Of a DNA stretch of 58,247 bases, positions 35,130-45,373 are shown in pieces. Source of the DNA: Brevibacterium renqingii. GTDB lineage: Bacteria > Actinomycetota > Actinomycetes > Actinomycetales > Brevibacteriaceae. The position numbers and the translations under genes are program-made. The notes beneath the pieces are model-generated. The model worked only from the letters and a program-made list of their open reading frames with translations, was not told the DNA's origin and ran no database searches. Each line of letters begins with the position of its first letter. The stretch's first letter is position 1. The stretch is from positions 1 through 58,247 of the forward strand of contig NZ_JADBHF010000018.1 of the NCBI RefSeq assembly GCF_017808105.1, read 5' to 3'.

Positions 35130-36674
35130 TCAGTGGAAGAAATGGCGGCTCCCGGTCAGATACATCGTGACGCCGGCCTCCTCTGCGGCCGCGATGACTT
35201 CCTCGTCGCGGATCGATCCGCCCGGCTGCACCACGGCGGTGACTCCGGCGTCGATGAGGATCTGGAGACCGTCGGGGAACGGGAAGAAGGCGTCGGATGC
35301 GGCGACGGAGCCGGCTGCGCGTTCGGCACCGGCACGCTCGACGGCCAGCCTCGCCGAATCGACCCGGTTGACCTGCCCCATACCCACGCCGACGGAGGCT
35401 TCGCCCTTGGCCAGCAGGATCGCATTGGACTTCACGGCTCGTCCGGCCTTCCAGGCGAACGCGAGATCGGCGAGGACCTCCGGCGTCGCGGCCTTGCCCG
35501 CAGCCAGCGTCCAGTTCTCCGGCCGGTCGCCCTCGGCTTGGAAGGCGTCGCGGTCCTGGACGAGGAAACCGCCGCTGATCGGCTTGACCTCCGAGGCAGG
35601 AACGTCGATCTCGCCGAGTTCGAGCAGACGCAGGTTCTTCTTCGTCGACAGGATCTCCAGGGCCTCGTCGCTGAACGACGGCGCCGCCAGGCATTCGGTG
35701 AAGATCGGTTTGATCGAACCGGCCAGCTCGGCATCGACCTCACGGTTCGTCGCGATCACTCCCCCGTAGGCCGAGACCGGATCGCACTCGTGAGCGGCCC
35801 TGTGCGCAGCGGCCGCGGTCTCACCGACGGCGATGCCGCACGGGTTCGCGTGTTTGATGATGGCCACGGCCGGCTGGTCGAAGTCGAAGGCCGCGCGGAT
35901 CGCGGCATCGGTGTCGGTGTAGTTGTTGTATGACATCGCCTTGCCGCCCAGCTGTTCGGCCCCCGCGATGCCGCGAGTGCCGTCGGAGTAGATCGCGGCG
36001 GCCTGATGCGGGTTCTCCCCGTAGCGCAGGTCAGCGATCTTCTCACCGGTGACCCCGGCGAATGCCGCTTGGCTGTCCTCCGCGAGTTCGGAAGCGAACC
36101 ACGAGGCGACCGCAGAGTCGTAGGCGGCCGTGTGTGCGAAGGCCCGGGCGGCGAAGGAGCGCCTGGCCGCGAGATCGAATCCTTCTCCTTCTGCGGCTTC
36201 GAGCACGGCCGGGTAGTCGGCCGGATCGGTCACGACCGAGACCGTGGGATGGTTCTTCGCGGCCGCACGCACCATCGATGGTCCGCCGATGTCGATCTGT
36301 TCGATGCACTCATCGAACCCGGCGCCGCTGGCCACCGTGTCCGTGAAGGGATAGAGGTTGACGATGACGAGGTCGAAGGGTTCGATCTCGAGTTCGGCGA
36401 GCTGGTCCCGGTGCTCGGGTTTGCGGGAATCGGCGAGGATGCCGGCGTGCACGCGCGGGTGCAGAGTCTTGACCCGACCTTCGAGGCATTCGGGGAACCC
36501 GGTCAGCTCTTCGACCTTCGTCACATCCGCTCCCGCCTCGGCGATCTTCGCAGCCGTCGATCCGGTCGACACGATCTGGACTCCGGCGGCATGGAGTCCG
36601 CGAGCCAGGTCCTCCAGGCCGGTCTTGTCGTAGACGCTGATCAGCGCTCTCTTGATCGCGCGGGTTCCTGTCAC
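35130..36674 (-). CDS. purH: Bifunctional AICAR transformylase/IMP cyclohydrolase
   Basis: A 514-residue enzyme for the last two steps of IMP synthesis. The N-terminal MGS-type cyclohydrolase domain starts [18 protein letters not shown] and has STGSTAAKI and [15 protein letters not shown]; the C-terminal transformylase has [13 protein letters not shown] and the catalytic IIKHANPCG with Lys-His. The GTG at 36674 follows GGAGGATCT. It lies 49 bp after purN and one base before DUF3017, forming a purine operon. M. tuberculosis has the same perM-purN-purH order (Rv0955-0957). Confidence 0.97.
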   Translation of the reverse strand: MTGTRAIKRALISVYDKTGLEDLARGLHAAGVQIVSTGSTAAKIAEAGADVTKVEELTGFPECLEGRVKTLHPRVHAGILADSRKPEHRDQLAELEIEPFDLVIVNLYPFTDTVASGAGFDECIEQIDIGGPSMVRAAAKNHPTVSVVTDPADYPAVLEAAEGEGFDLAARRSFAARAFAHTAAYDSAVASWFASELAEDSQAAFAGVTGEKIADLRYGENPHQAAAIYSDGTRGIAGAEQLGGKAMSYNNYTDTDAAIRAAFDFDQPAVAIIKHANPCGIAVGETAAAAHRAAHECDPVSAYGGVIATNREVDAELAGSIKPIFTECLAAPSFSDEALEILSTKKNLRLLELGEIDVPASEVKPISGGFLVQDRDAFQAEGDRPENWTLAAGKAATPEVLADLAFAWKAGRAVKSNAILLAKGEASVGVGMGQVNRVDSARLAVERAGAERAAGSVAASDAFFPFPDGLQILIDAGVTAVVQPGGSIRDEEVIAAAEEAGVTMYLTGSRHFFH

Positions 36675-36723
36675 AGATCCTCCTCGAGGTTCGGTTGCCG
36701 GTCGTCTCTTCTCACGGCGGGGT

Positions 36724-37347
36724 TCAGTTTGCGGCCGTCGCCGAGGCGGCATATCCGCGGACATGTCGGCCCTCGATGACGAGATCAGTGTGAGCGAGGT
36801 GTGCCAGCAGGCGCACGAGCTCGTCCCGCTCACGGGTCTTGATGCGTTCGTGGACGGTCTCTTCGGTGTCGTCATCTCCGATGGGCACGACGTATTGGGT
36901 GATGATCGGGCCGGTGTCGACCCCGGTGTCGACGAGGTGGATGGTGCCGCCGGTCAGCTTCACCCCGTGGGCGAGCGCATCGCGGACCCCGTGCGCGCCG
37001 GGGAATGCCGGCAGAAGCGCCGGGTGCGTGTTGATGATCCGGTGTGAGAACTCCGCGACGAAACTCGGGCCGAGGATGCGCATGAATCCTGCCGACACCA
37101 CCCAGTCAGGGTCGAGCTGAGCGACGGTGTCCCTGAGCTGCTCATTCCATGCGTCACGGTCGGCGAAGTCCTTGGGGCGGACGACGAAGGTCGGAATGTC
37201 GTGCCTGCGGGCCCGGCCGAGAACTCCGGCGGTGGACGTATCCGAACCGACGGCCAGGATCTCGACTCCGCGGGTGCCGGCGGCGAATGCGTCGATGACC
37301 GCCTGCGTGAGGGTACCGGAGCCTGAAGCCAGAAGAACGATGCGCAC
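36724..37347 (-). CDS. purN: Phosphoribosylglycinamide formyltransferase
   Basis: A 207-residue GAR transformylase that adds the formyl group from 10-formyl-THF to GAR in purine synthesis. Catalytic Asn106, His108 and Asp144 are present in [13 protein letters not shown] and [11 protein letters not shown]; the substrate phosphate loop is [12 protein letters not shown] near the N-terminus, where many homologues have GSGSN. The length is normal. It is first in the purN-purH-DUF3017 unit, with its promoter in the 102-bp gap before a divergent small gene. Confidence 0.96.
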   Translation of the reverse strand: MRIVLLASGSGTLTQAVIDAFAAGTRGVEILAVGSDTSTAGVLGRARRHDIPTFVVRPKDFADRDAWNEQLRDTVAQLDPDWVVSAGFMRILGPSFVAEFSHRIINTHPALLPAFPGAHGVRDALAHGVKLTGGTIHLVDTGVDTGPIITQYVVPIGDDDTEETVHERIKTRERDELVRLLAHLAHTDLVIEGRHVRGYAASATAAN

Positions 37348-37449
37348 CCGTCCAGTCTAACGTCTGCCGTTGACAGTCGTTCTCCTGCGGCCGGACCGCG
37401 GATTCAGTCCGTCGAAGCATTTGCCGGTCGACTGTGAGAAACTGGCACG

Positions 37450-37902
37450 GTGACGTCACCAAACAGCACCGAAGAGAAGAAGGCGCCGACTCCCGAGGAG
37501 GAGAGACAGGCCGCTCCGGCACGACACGGACTCGTCCTGATCCTGCTGATCCTCGCATCGGTGCTGACATTCACGTATCAGCTGCCGTTCAAACTCGCCG
37601 CCATCGGCTTCGCGATCGCTGCGGTCGTCTGGTCGGTGAAGTACATCGTCGCCGTGGTGAGGACGAAGCAGCGAAGGAACATGTCCTTGGGCATCCTCGG
37701 CGGTCTGCTCAGCCTCTACCTCATCTTCTCGACGATGTCCTCGGTCATCCTCTGGCCGGTGCAGTCGAAGTACGAGGAGTGCCTGCGCGATGCGATCACT
37801 CAGCAGGCTCAGCTGTCGTGCACGAGCGACTACCAGACGGGCCTGGGCGACTGGTTCAAGCAGATCACCGGCCAGGACCTCGACCTGCCGGGCACTCAGT
37901 GA
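37450..37902 (+). CDS. Membrane protein with three helices, unknown function
   Basis: A 150-residue protein: a charged N-terminal 26 residues (Glu/Lys/Pro-rich), three hydrophobic segments (about 27-45, 48-66 and 77-100), and an extracytoplasmic-type C-terminal region with two Cys (YEECLRDAITQQAQLSC) that could form a disulfide. I recognise no family. The GTG start is the first good option after purN's divergent promoter region. It lies on the opposite strand between perM and purN, which are adjacent in related genomes. Confidence 0.75.
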   Translation: MTSPNSTEEKKAPTPEEERQAAPARHGLVLILLILASVLTFTYQLPFKLAAIGFAIAAVVWSVKYIVAVVRTKQRRNMSLGILGGLLSLYLIFSTMSSVILWPVQSKYEECLRDAITQQAQLSCTSDYQTGLGDWFKQITGQDLDLPGTQ

Positions 37903-37941
37903 GTTCGCACCTGCCAGGCACGCCCGCCGGCAGCTGAACCG

Positions 37942-39216
37942 TCACCGGGGCTCGTCCTCACCGAAACGGGCACTGTCGTCGCCGTATCCTTCGGCATCCT
38001 CTCCGAAGAATACGGAATCGTCGTCCTGCGGCTCGGCCTGCAGCGCGGAGAGTCTGATCAGCAGCAGCCCGATCGCCATTCCCACACCGATCCAGGCCGT
38101 GACGGCCACGGCCGAAGTCAGGGGCGAGGGCCCGAAGTCGGACAGCCCCAACGGTCCCAGCGCGCCGCTCGAGAAGAGCGCGAGGACCTCGAAGCAGACG
38201 AAGACGAGCACCGCAGCGACGCCGATCCCCGTCCACGCACCCTCGCGCACCTCAGCGGCGCGGGCTCGTCCGAGAATGGTCGACAGCAGACCCAGAAGGA
38301 TGAGAAGCGCCGGCGCGGCCACGGTCCACGCCGGGTAGTCCCCGGTGAGCAGCTGCAGCACGGGAACATCGGGCAGCGGCGAGGTGGTCGAGTGGAATGC
38401 CGAACTCGATGCCGATCCTCCGAGTCCGACGCCGGTGCCCGCGCTCCATGACAGCACCGAGTAGAGAATTCCCGGGGCGAACAGCAACTGGACGATGAGC
38501 AGACCGACGCCGGCGGCGACCGGTGAGCTGTAGACCTGCAGGGACTCGGCGACATCATGCCGGCGGAGGACGAGGCCGGCCGCGAGCACGATCAGCGACG
38601 CGGCCAGAGCGCCCCACAGCAGGCGACGGACCAGCCTGGTGCCGATATCCCAGATCTCGTCGTCGATCACGCGCAGTCCCGGGATGTCACCGATGCCGCG
38701 GGCCCGGAAGAAGCCGAAGGCCACGGCGGAGACGAGGAAGAGGAAGAGACGGCCGAAGCCCAGAGGAGTCACTGTGGCCTCCCCGACCAAGACAGCGAGA
38801 GCGAGCAGCGGACCGGCGTACGCGAGGACGAACGTGGCCAAGGCGGCCGCTGCCGCCTTCCACCAATCGCCCGGGACGTCCTCGCCGTCGTCCGCTCCCC
38901 CGGCTGCGCAGCCTGCGATCAGTCGCCGAACGGCAGCGGCCACGAGGAACCACAGGCCGAGAGTGACCAGGCTCGGCGCCAGGGAGAAGTCGAAGCCGAG
39001 AGTCGAGACACTGAGACCCGAGACCGCCGCCCACAGCGCGAATGCCCACTCCGGAATCACCGAATAGGGCAGCTGTGAGCCGAGTCCGACGATCCAGAAG
39101 ACCGTCGCCGCGACGAAGGCGACCGGTACGACGATGAGGTCGATCTTCACGACTTCGAGGAATGCTGCGAAGACCGTGCGACGAAGGAACTGGGGGTGAG
39201 GAGAAGTGTGCATCAT
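37942..39216 (-). CDS. PerM/DUF6350-type cell division membrane protein
   Basis: A 424-residue integral membrane protein with about ten hydrophobic helices, Gly/Ala/Leu-rich, matching the DUF6350 family called cell division protein PerM in actinobacteria. In M. tuberculosis PerM (Rv0955) stabilises FtsB and division under stress. It lies upstream of purN as in mycobacteria, though with a small opposing gene between. The C-terminal 35 residues are acidic (DDDSVFFGEDAEGYGDDSARFGEDE) and cytoplasmic. Starts at ATG 39222, 39216 and 39213 are all possible; GGGG before the last two weakly favours them. Confidence 0.8.
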   Translation of the reverse strand: MMHTSPHPQFLRRTVFAAFLEVVKIDLIVVPVAFVAATVFWIVGLGSQLPYSVIPEWAFALWAAVSGLSVSTLGFDFSLAPSLVTLGLWFLVAAAVRRLIAGCAAGGADDGEDVPGDWWKAAAAALATFVLAYAGPLLALAVLVGEATVTPLGFGRLFLFLVSAVAFGFFRARGIGDIPGLRVIDDEIWDIGTRLVRRLLWGALAASLIVLAAGLVLRRHDVAESLQVYSSPVAAGVGLLIVQLLFAPGILYSVLSWSAGTGVGLGGSASSSAFHSTTSPLPDVPVLQLLTGDYPAWTVAAPALLILLGLLSTILGRARAAEVREGAWTGIGVAAVLVFVCFEVLALFSSGALGPLGLSDFGPSPLTSAVAVTAWIGVGMAIGLLLIRLSALQAEPQDDDSVFFGEDAEGYGDDSARFGEDEPR

Positions 39217-39350
39217 CCCCATTTTCGCTGACTTCGGGGCCGCTTCTCGGTATTGACGACGCGATTCCCTGCGCAGGTAAGGCGATTCTCTGTTCCGGGA
39301 CGTACAATTGCGCCAGGACAGGCTTGTACACACAAAGGATGAATCCAACG

Positions 39351-41096
39351 ATGAGCAACGGGAACGATCACCCCCATTTCCCGCCACCACCCAGCGAGCC
39401 TCCGGAGACCGGCGGTGCCAAGCCTCATTCGGAGCACCCGACGGACGAGGGGCGCGAGCGCCCGACGCCTGCCGAGGAGACGAATTCATCGACGGCCCCG
39501 CAGGCCGAATCCCGCGAAGACTCGGACGCTCCTGAGATCCCGGGCTCGGCCTCATCCTCGGACGCCGAGGCGACACAGGCGTTGCCCGCGCCCGACTTCG
39601 ACGATCCATCCGCGCAGCCGCAGACCTCCGAAAGCTCATCCGTGCCCGACGACGAGGCGCCCCCGCTGGGGACCTCGGCCGACCAGCCGAGCGCCGGCGA
39701 AGGACGGACGCCTCCTCCGGCCCCTCAGTTCGGCGGTTCCGCCGAGAGTGCGCCGCCCCGTCCCACTGTGGCTCCGGCACCGAGCAGCCACTCCCAGAGC
39801 AATCAGCACCAGGGCGGTCAGTACCAGAACGGCCCGTATCCGGGCGGCCCGTATCCGGGTGGCCCCGCCTACCCCGGGGCGCAGAATCAGGCAGGTCAGT
39901 TCCAGACCGGCTCGGGGCCGAATCACAACCGGACGGGTTCGGGTCCCGGGCAGTCCCAGGCGATTCCCCAGCCTGCGCCGGCCCCCGGCTTCGCCGGCTC
40001 TCAGGCCGCTGCTTCCCGTGCGGATTCGCGTCCACAGAAGAAGAGCAGACTTCCGCTCTTCATCACTCTCGGCGCCGTGGGTCTCGTCATCGTCCTCGTC
40101 CTCGTCGGCTTCCTCGTCATCGGCAGCGTCAACAAGAACAACTACGGCCCGGACAAGGTGGCCGAGGACTACGTCGCCGCCCTGAACAAGGGAGACTTCG
40201 CCGCCGCGGAGAAGATCGCACCCTCACCACGCCCGGAGGGCACGAACGTCGATCTGCTGTCGAAGGAATTCACCGAACCCTCGTCGGCGAAGATCGAGAA
40301 GGCCAAGGTCGAGTCCTCCAAGGTCGACGGGGACAAAGGCACCGTAGTCGTGTCCTACGAACTCGACGGCAGCCCGTACAACGTGGAACTGTCTGCCAAG
40401 AAGGACGGCAAGCAGGATCTGTTCTTCGACAAATGGACGCTGACCGGTCCCGAACTCAACGTCGTCTCCCTCGACATCCCCGCCGCGGACGGCCTCACCG
40501 TCAACGGCGAGGACTACAAGGCGAAGTCCGGCACCACCTCGTTCGCCGTCTACCCCGGCAACTACGAGTTCAAGATCCCCTCGAGCAAGTGGGTCTCAGA
40601 GGCATCCGACACTGCCGGAGTGAACTTCCCCAAGGCCTTCGCCCCGGGCGGAAAGCCGAACGAGGGGCAGGTCGCCCCCACCACCCTCAACCTCGATCTG
40701 GCGCCGACGAAGGCGTTCGAGAAGGAAGTTCAGAAGCAGGTCGAGGCCGAACTCGAGAAATGCTTCGACAACAAGAGCATCGAGCCCAAGTGCAAGTTCA
40801 TCAAGTTCGATCCTACCGAGATCCCGGTCGGCGGTTCGGACAAGAAGCTCGATGATCTGGCGAAGAAGAACACTGCGAAGTGGGACATGAAGGAGATGCC
40901 CAAGGTGAAGGCCAGCTTCGGCGCGGGCGACACGAACACCGGTTCGTTCTTCACCGAGAAGCCCGGAAAGTTCAACTTCACGGTCGACGGCAAGAAGGCC
41001 GGATCCTCGTACTTCTCGAACGGCAATTCGCTGTCGGTCTCCGGCAGCGTGAAGATCGACGGAGACAAGCTTTCGGTCGAGTTCTTCGACTTCTGA
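39351..41096 (+). CDS. Proline-rich single-pass membrane protein with extracytoplasmic domain
   Basis: A 581-residue protein. Residues 1-230 are Pro/Ser/Gly/Gln-rich and disordered, with repeats such as GPYPGGPYPGGPAYPG; one helix follows at about 233-257 (LFITLGAVGLVIVLVLVGFL), then an outside domain of 320 residues with a DUF4878-like start (YGPDKVAEDYVAALNKGDFAAAEKI) and two Cys (KCFDNKSIEPKC) suggesting a disulfide. I do not recognise the full family. A TACAAT -10 lies at 39303-39308. Starts 39339 and 39351 are both possible. It is divergent from perM. Confidence 0.75.
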   Translation: MSNGNDHPHFPPPPSEPPETGGAKPHSEHPTDEGRERPTPAEETNSSTAPQAESREDSDAPEIPGSASSSDAEATQALPAPDFDDPSAQPQTSESSSVPDDEAPPLGTSADQPSAGEGRTPPPAPQFGGSAESAPPRPTVAPAPSSHSQSNQHQGGQYQNGPYPGGPYPGGPAYPGAQNQAGQFQTGSGPNHNRTGSGPGQSQAIPQPAPAPGFAGSQAAASRADSRPQKKSRLPLFITLGAVGLVIVLVLVGFLVIGSVNKNNYGPDKVAEDYVAALNKGDFAAAEKIAPSPRPEGTNVDLLSKEFTEPSSAKIEKAKVESSKVDGDKGTVVVSYELDGSPYNVELSAKKDGKQDLFFDKWTLTGPELNVVSLDIPAADGLTVNGEDYKAKSGTTSFAVYPGNYEFKIPSSKWVSEASDTAGVNFPKAFAPGGKPNEGQVAPTTLNLDLAPTKAFEKEVQKQVEAELEKCFDNKSIEPKCKFIKFDPTEIPVGGSDKKLDDLAKKNTAKWDMKEMPKVKASFGAGDTNTGSFFTEKPGKFNFTVDGKKAGSSYFSNGNSLSVSGSVKIDGDKLSVEFFDF

Positions 41097-41156
41097 CCGA
41101 GACGGGCCTTCTGCATCCCGATCTCTGCATCCGGTGCCCTCGGCGCCTCACCGAGC

Positions 41157-42578
41157 TCAGTTCACAGCTGCTCGCTCCGGCGGCTTCAGACCGGCCGAGG
41201 CTTCGAACCAGGCCCCGGCGGCCATGACGAATTCGTCGGCGAAGCGACGCCCCGAGATCTGTGCGCCGATGGTCCGGCCGTCGGCCATGAACCCGGCCAA
41301 TACGGTCGCTGCCGGCTGTTCGGACATGTTGAAGGGCATAGTGAAGCCGATATGTCCCATCGGCTCGTGCACCTCTGGGTAGGGCATCGGCTGTTCGGCC
41401 GGGAACGCCGCATCCGGAGCGGTGGGAGAGATCATCAGGTCGAGATCGGCAGTGGCCGCGACCGTGCGCCGTCGGATCTCCTGGACGCTGTGGTAGCAGT
41501 TCATCAGCTGCACACCGCTGATATCGGCTCCGTCCTGGGCCCACTGCTGGATGTAAGGCAGGATGAGCGCCTGTTCCTCGACCGGCAGCGCCTTCAGGTC
41601 AGCCCACGAGCGCACGCGCCAGAACAGATCCATGTCGCGCAGCAGGCCGTCGTCGATGAACGGGTCGACCGCGACGATCTCGGCACCGGCCGCGGCGTAG
41701 CGGTCGGCCGCCTCGGCGATGGTGGCGCGGACCTGCCCGTCGACTCCCACCCCGCAGCCGGCGTCGAGCTGCAGCCCGATACGCAGCCCACGCGGGTCGA
41801 ACGCGACGCCCGACTCACTCTCGGGATGGTGACGCACATCGTCGACCGCGAAGCGCGGCAGGCGGGAATAGTCCCGCTCGTCGGGAGCCGAGATGATGTC
41901 CATGGCAGCTTTGACATCGTTCATCTCCCGCGCGAGCGGGCCGGCGCACCGGCCGAGATAGGGGGCGTCGAGGGGGACTCTGCCGAAGCTGGGTTTGAGT
42001 CCGGCCAGCCCGAGCCATGTGCACGGCAGGCGGATCGAACCGCCGATATCCGAGCCGATGTGGATGGGGCCGTAACCGGCTGCGGCCGCCGCTCCGGCTC
42101 CGGCACTCGAACCGCCGGTTGTGAGTGCGGGGTCGAGCGGCGAGCGCGTCACTCCGTGCAGAGACGAGACGCCCGAGGACAGCATCCCCCAATCCGGCAT
42201 CGTCGTGGAGCCGAGGATGACGGCTCCGGCCTCCTCCAGCCTCTGCGTGATCGGGGCGTCGTGTTCGGCAACGGGCACCTCGACCCACGCATGGCCGCTG
42301 GGAATGGGCACGCCTCGACGAGCGATGTTCTCTTTGATGGTCACCGGAACACCGTCGAGATCGCTCAGGGGCCTGCCTTCACGCCATCGCGCGGCGCTGG
42401 CCACGGCCGCCGCCCGGGACCGTTCGTCATCGCGGTGGCAGAGGGCGTTGATGACCGGTTCGCATTCGTCCATGCGGTCGACGACGGCGCCGTGGACCTC
42501 GATCGGGTCGAAGTCCCCGGCGGCGAATCCGGCCGCGAGCTCGGCTGCGGTGTGATCGGCGAGCGTGGTGGTGCTCAC
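41157..42578 (-). CDS. Amidase-signature family hydrolase
   Basis: A 473-residue amidase (AS family) cleaving C-N bonds in amides. The Ser-cisSer-Lys triad is Lys82 in VTIKENIA, Ser157 in TTGGSSAGAGAAAAAG and Ser181 in IGSDIGGSIRLP. Length and motifs also fit GatA, but no gatB/gatC is adjacent. GTG 42578 with AAAGGG before it is chosen over the long upstream frame. It is last in an operon with an oligopeptide ABC transporter, starting 31 bp after the ATPase gene's stop, so it may cleave the imported amide or peptide. Confidence 0.92.
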   Translation of the reverse strand: MSTTTLADHTAAELAAGFAAGDFDPIEVHGAVVDRMDECEPVINALCHRDDERSRAAAVASAARWREGRPLSDLDGVPVTIKENIARRGVPIPSGHAWVEVPVAEHDAPITQRLEEAGAVILGSTTMPDWGMLSSGVSSLHGVTRSPLDPALTTGGSSAGAGAAAAAGYGPIHIGSDIGGSIRLPCTWLGLAGLKPSFGRVPLDAPYLGRCAGPLAREMNDVKAAMDIISAPDERDYSRLPRFAVDDVRHHPESESGVAFDPRGLRIGLQLDAGCGVGVDGQVRATIAEAADRYAAAGAEIVAVDPFIDDGLLRDMDLFWRVRSWADLKALPVEEQALILPYIQQWAQDGADISGVQLMNCYHSVQEIRRRTVAATADLDLMISPTAPDAAFPAEQPMPYPEVHEPMGHIGFTMPFNMSEQPAATVLAGFMADGRTIGAQISGRRFADEFVMAAGAWFEASAGLKPPERAAVN

Positions 42579-42609
42579 GTGCTGCCCTTTCTCTCGATGG
42601 TTCTGTGGC

Positions 42610-44436
42610 TCAGATGCCCGATTCGACTCGGCCGCCTGCGGCGAGCGCCTCGGCCAAGCTCGGGGTCGCCGCGATGAGGCGACGGGTGTACTCCTCCTGC
42701 GGGTTCGCATAGATGTCATCGGTGGCCCCGGATTCGACGATCGCCCCGTCCTTCATCACGATCACCTCAGAGCACAGGTGTTTGACGACTCCGAGGTCGT
42801 GGGAGACGAAGAGCAGAGTGAGCGCATACTCGTCGACGAGGTCGGTGAGCAGGTTGAGCACTTGAGCCCGCACCGAGACGTCGAGGGCGGAGACCGGCTC
42901 ATCGGCGACGAGGATCTGCGGCCGGTTCACCAGAGCTCGAGCGATCGAGATGCGCTGCCGCTGCCCTCCCGAGAACTGATGGGGATAGCGGCGCAGCGAT
43001 TTCGCGTCGAGATCGACGGCGTCGAGCATCTCCTCGACCCGCGAGAGCCTTTCGTCCTGTCCGACGCCGGCTGCGATGAGAGGCTCGGCGACGATGTCCG
43101 CGACTCTCATGCGCGGGTCGAGTGAGGCGAACGGATCCTGGAAGACGATCTGCAGGTTCTCCCGCAGCGCGCGCAGAGCCCGTGCACTCGCCGCTTCGAC
43201 GCGGATGTCGCCGACCCGGACGCGGCCGGTGGTGGGACGGTCGAGGCCGGAGAGGATGTTCAGCAGAGTCGACTTCCCCGAACCCGACTCCCCCACGATG
43301 CCGAGACGCTCCCCGGCGGCGACAGTGAAGTCGATCCCGCCCAGAGCGGTGACGGCCGAGCGCCGTCGGCCGAACATGCCTCTGGCACGGAACACGCGAG
43401 AGACGTCCGAGACTTCGATCAGCGGTGCCGAATCGCGCACCGGGGCGGCCCTGTCCTCCTTCTCGCGGGCACCGTCGGCACCGCCGCCGCGCGCGGCACG
43501 AAGCGAACCCGTTCGCTGCGCCGGGGACGGATCTCGCCTCTCGTCGTCGGGTGCGAGCGCGCGCCCTTCACCGCCTTCGGCAGTCGGCATACGCGGACCG
43601 GTGTAGGCGAGCGCGGTCTTCAGAGTGAAGAGTCGCCCGTGGTCGTCCGTGGCCTCGAGGTCCGAGGACGCCAGCAGACCGCGCGTGTATTCGTGCTCGG
43701 GTGCGGAGAAGATCCTGTCGACGGGACCGGTCTCGACGATGCGACCGCGGTACATGACGATGACTCGGTCGCAGACACCGGCCACGACGGCCAGGTCATG
43801 GGTGATGAACAGCATCCCCGCATGCACGGCTGCCACGCGTTCGGCGATGAGGTCGAGCATGCGCCTCTGCACGGTCACGTCGAGGGCGGTGGTCGGTTCG
43901 TCGCAGATGAGCAGCCGCGGGGAGTTCGCCAGGGCGATCGCCAACATCACCCGTTGCCGCTGACCGCCGGACATCTGGTGAGGAAAGGCGTAGCGGGCGC
44001 TGTCGGGGTCGGGCATGTGGACGTCGCTGAGAAGCGCGAGCACGCGTGCCGGGATCTGCGTCCGCGGCACCTTGCCGTGGATGCGCAGCACCTCGGCGAT
44101 CTGGTCGCCGATGCGCATGAGCGGGTTGAGTGCGCTCATGGGTTCCTGAAACACCATGGACACGATGTCCGAGCGCAGCGCGGCCATGGTCCTTTCGTCG
44201 GCGTCGAGGAGATTGCCGTCATGGCCTGCCAGACTCACCTGTCCCTGCGCGTGCAGCTCCTCGGGCAGCAGCCCCATCACGGACTGGGCGGTGAGGGACT
44301 TTCCCGATCCGGACTCTCCGATCAGACCGACTCTCTCCCCCGAGGCCAGGCTCAGACTCACATCGTGGAGCACAGGAGTCTCGGCACCGGCAGGGGTGAT
44401 CGTGAGGTTGCGGACCTCGAGCAGATTCTCAGGCAC
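42610..44436 (-). CDS. Fused oligopeptide ABC transporter ATPases (DppD-DppF type)
   Basis: A 608-residue protein with two complete ABC ATPase domains, joining what are usually two genes. NBD1 has Walker A GESGSGKS (about 39-46), signature MSGGQRQR and Walker B LLICDEPTTALD; NBD2 has a second GESGSGKS (about 375), FSGGQRQR and ILVADEPVSALD. A linker of about 70 residues rich in Arg/Ala/Gly/Glu lies between (about 272-344). Each domain belongs to the oligopeptide/nickel group. GTG 44436 is chosen because GGAGG precedes it by seven bases; it overlaps the permease gene by 8 bp. Confidence 0.93.
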   Translation of the reverse strand: MPENLLEVRNLTITPAGAETPVLHDVSLSLASGERVGLIGESGSGKSLTAQSVMGLLPEELHAQGQVSLAGHDGNLLDADERTMAALRSDIVSMVFQEPMSALNPLMRIGDQIAEVLRIHGKVPRTQIPARVLALLSDVHMPDPDSARYAFPHQMSGGQRQRVMLAIALANSPRLLICDEPTTALDVTVQRRMLDLIAERVAAVHAGMLFITHDLAVVAGVCDRVIVMYRGRIVETGPVDRIFSAPEHEYTRGLLASSDLEATDDHGRLFTLKTALAYTGPRMPTAEGGEGRALAPDDERRDPSPAQRTGSLRAARGGGADGAREKEDRAAPVRDSAPLIEVSDVSRVFRARGMFGRRRSAVTALGGIDFTVAAGERLGIVGESGSGKSTLLNILSGLDRPTTGRVRVGDIRVEAASARALRALRENLQIVFQDPFASLDPRMRVADIVAEPLIAAGVGQDERLSRVEEMLDAVDLDAKSLRRYPHQFSGGQRQRISIARALVNRPQILVADEPVSALDVSVRAQVLNLLTDLVDEYALTLLFVSHDLGVVKHLCSEVIVMKDGAIVESGATDDIYANPQEEYTRRLIAATPSLAEALAAGGRVESGI

Positions 44437-45373
44437 CACGCGCCTCCATCTTCGGGTCGAAGCGGTCACGGAGCCCATCGCCGAGGAGGTTGAACCCGAG
44501 CACCGCGAGGGCGATGAACACTCCCGGCCACAGCGCGAGCTCCGGATGGGTGGACAGGAACTGCTGTGACTCCTGGAGCATCCGTCCCCAGGAGGGGACG
44601 GGCGCCTGCGTGCCGAGGCCGAGGAAGGACAGCCCCGCCTCGGCAAGGACGGAGATCGCGAAGGCCACCGAGGCCTGGACGATGACCATGCCGGCGATGT
44701 TGGGCAGCACGTGGACTGCGGCGATGGCCGGGGCCCCGCGGTTGGAGGCCTTGGCCGCGCGCACGTATTCGGACCCGAGCACCTGCAGGGTCCCCGACCT
44801 GGCCACCCGGGCGAAGCCGGGAATCGCCGCGATGCCCACGGCCACCATGGCCGGACCGGTGCCCGGGGAGAACACCGCGGCGAAGACGATCGCCAGCAGC
44901 AGTGCGGGGAACGCCAGGAGGATGTCATTGGCACGCATGATGACCGCATCGATCCAGATGCCCCACGGCTGCTTCGCGAAGATCGCGGCGATGATGCCGA
45001 TCGGCGTGCCGATGAGCAGGGCGATGCCGACAGCGACGACGCCGACCAGCAGGGTGATCCTCGCCCCGTACATCACCCAGGTCAGCGTGTCACGGCCGAA
45101 CTTGTCGGTGCCGAACGGATGGTCGAGGCTGCCGGACTGCAGTCGCGCGACCGGATCGATCTCACCAGGATCGTAGGGGGTCCAGAAGAACGAGACGAGC
45201 GCGAGACCGAGGATGAGGACGACGAGCACGGCGCCGATGACCATCGAGGCGTTGAGGCGCAGCGCCGAACGGCGGGATTCGGTCGGTCCCATCGCCATCG
45301 CGGCGGTCGCTGGGGGCGCGGCGACGCCGGCGGCGTCGCGGGGGTTCTGGGCACCGGTGGGTCTGTGGCTCAT
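44429..45373 (-). CDS. Oligopeptide ABC transporter permease (DppC type)
   Basis: A 314-residue permease with six membrane segments; the N-terminal 50 residues are cytoplasmic and Ala/Pro-rich. GTDKFGRDTLTWVMYGARITLLVG is the DppC/OppC opening, and the coupling EAA loop is EYVRAAKASNRGAPAIAAVHVLPN. It forms the heterodimeric channel with the DppB-type protein. ATG 45373 with AGGAG is four-base coupled (ATGA) to the upstream gene and 8 bp coupled to the ATPase downstream. Confidence 0.95.
   Translation of the reverse strand: MSHRPTGAQNPRDAAGVAAPPATAAMAMGPTESRRSALRLNASMVIGAVLVVLILGLALVSFFWTPYDPGEIDPVARLQSGSLDHPFGTDKFGRDTLTWVMYGARITLLVGVVAVGIALLIGTPIGIIAAIFAKQPWGIWIDAVIMRANDILLAFPALLLAIVFAAVFSPGTGPAMVAVGIAAIPGFARVARSGTLQVLGSEYVRAAKASNRGAPAIAAVHVLPNIAGMVIVQASVAFAISVLAEAGLSFLGLGTQAPVPSWGRMLQESQQFLSTHPELALWPGVFIALAVLGFNLLGDGLRDRFDPKMEARGA

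Noticed and set aside
41157..42578. GatA of the aminoacyl-tRNA amidotransferase
   Set aside because: The amidase signature fits, but gatB and gatC are absent and the gene is coupled to a peptide transporter.
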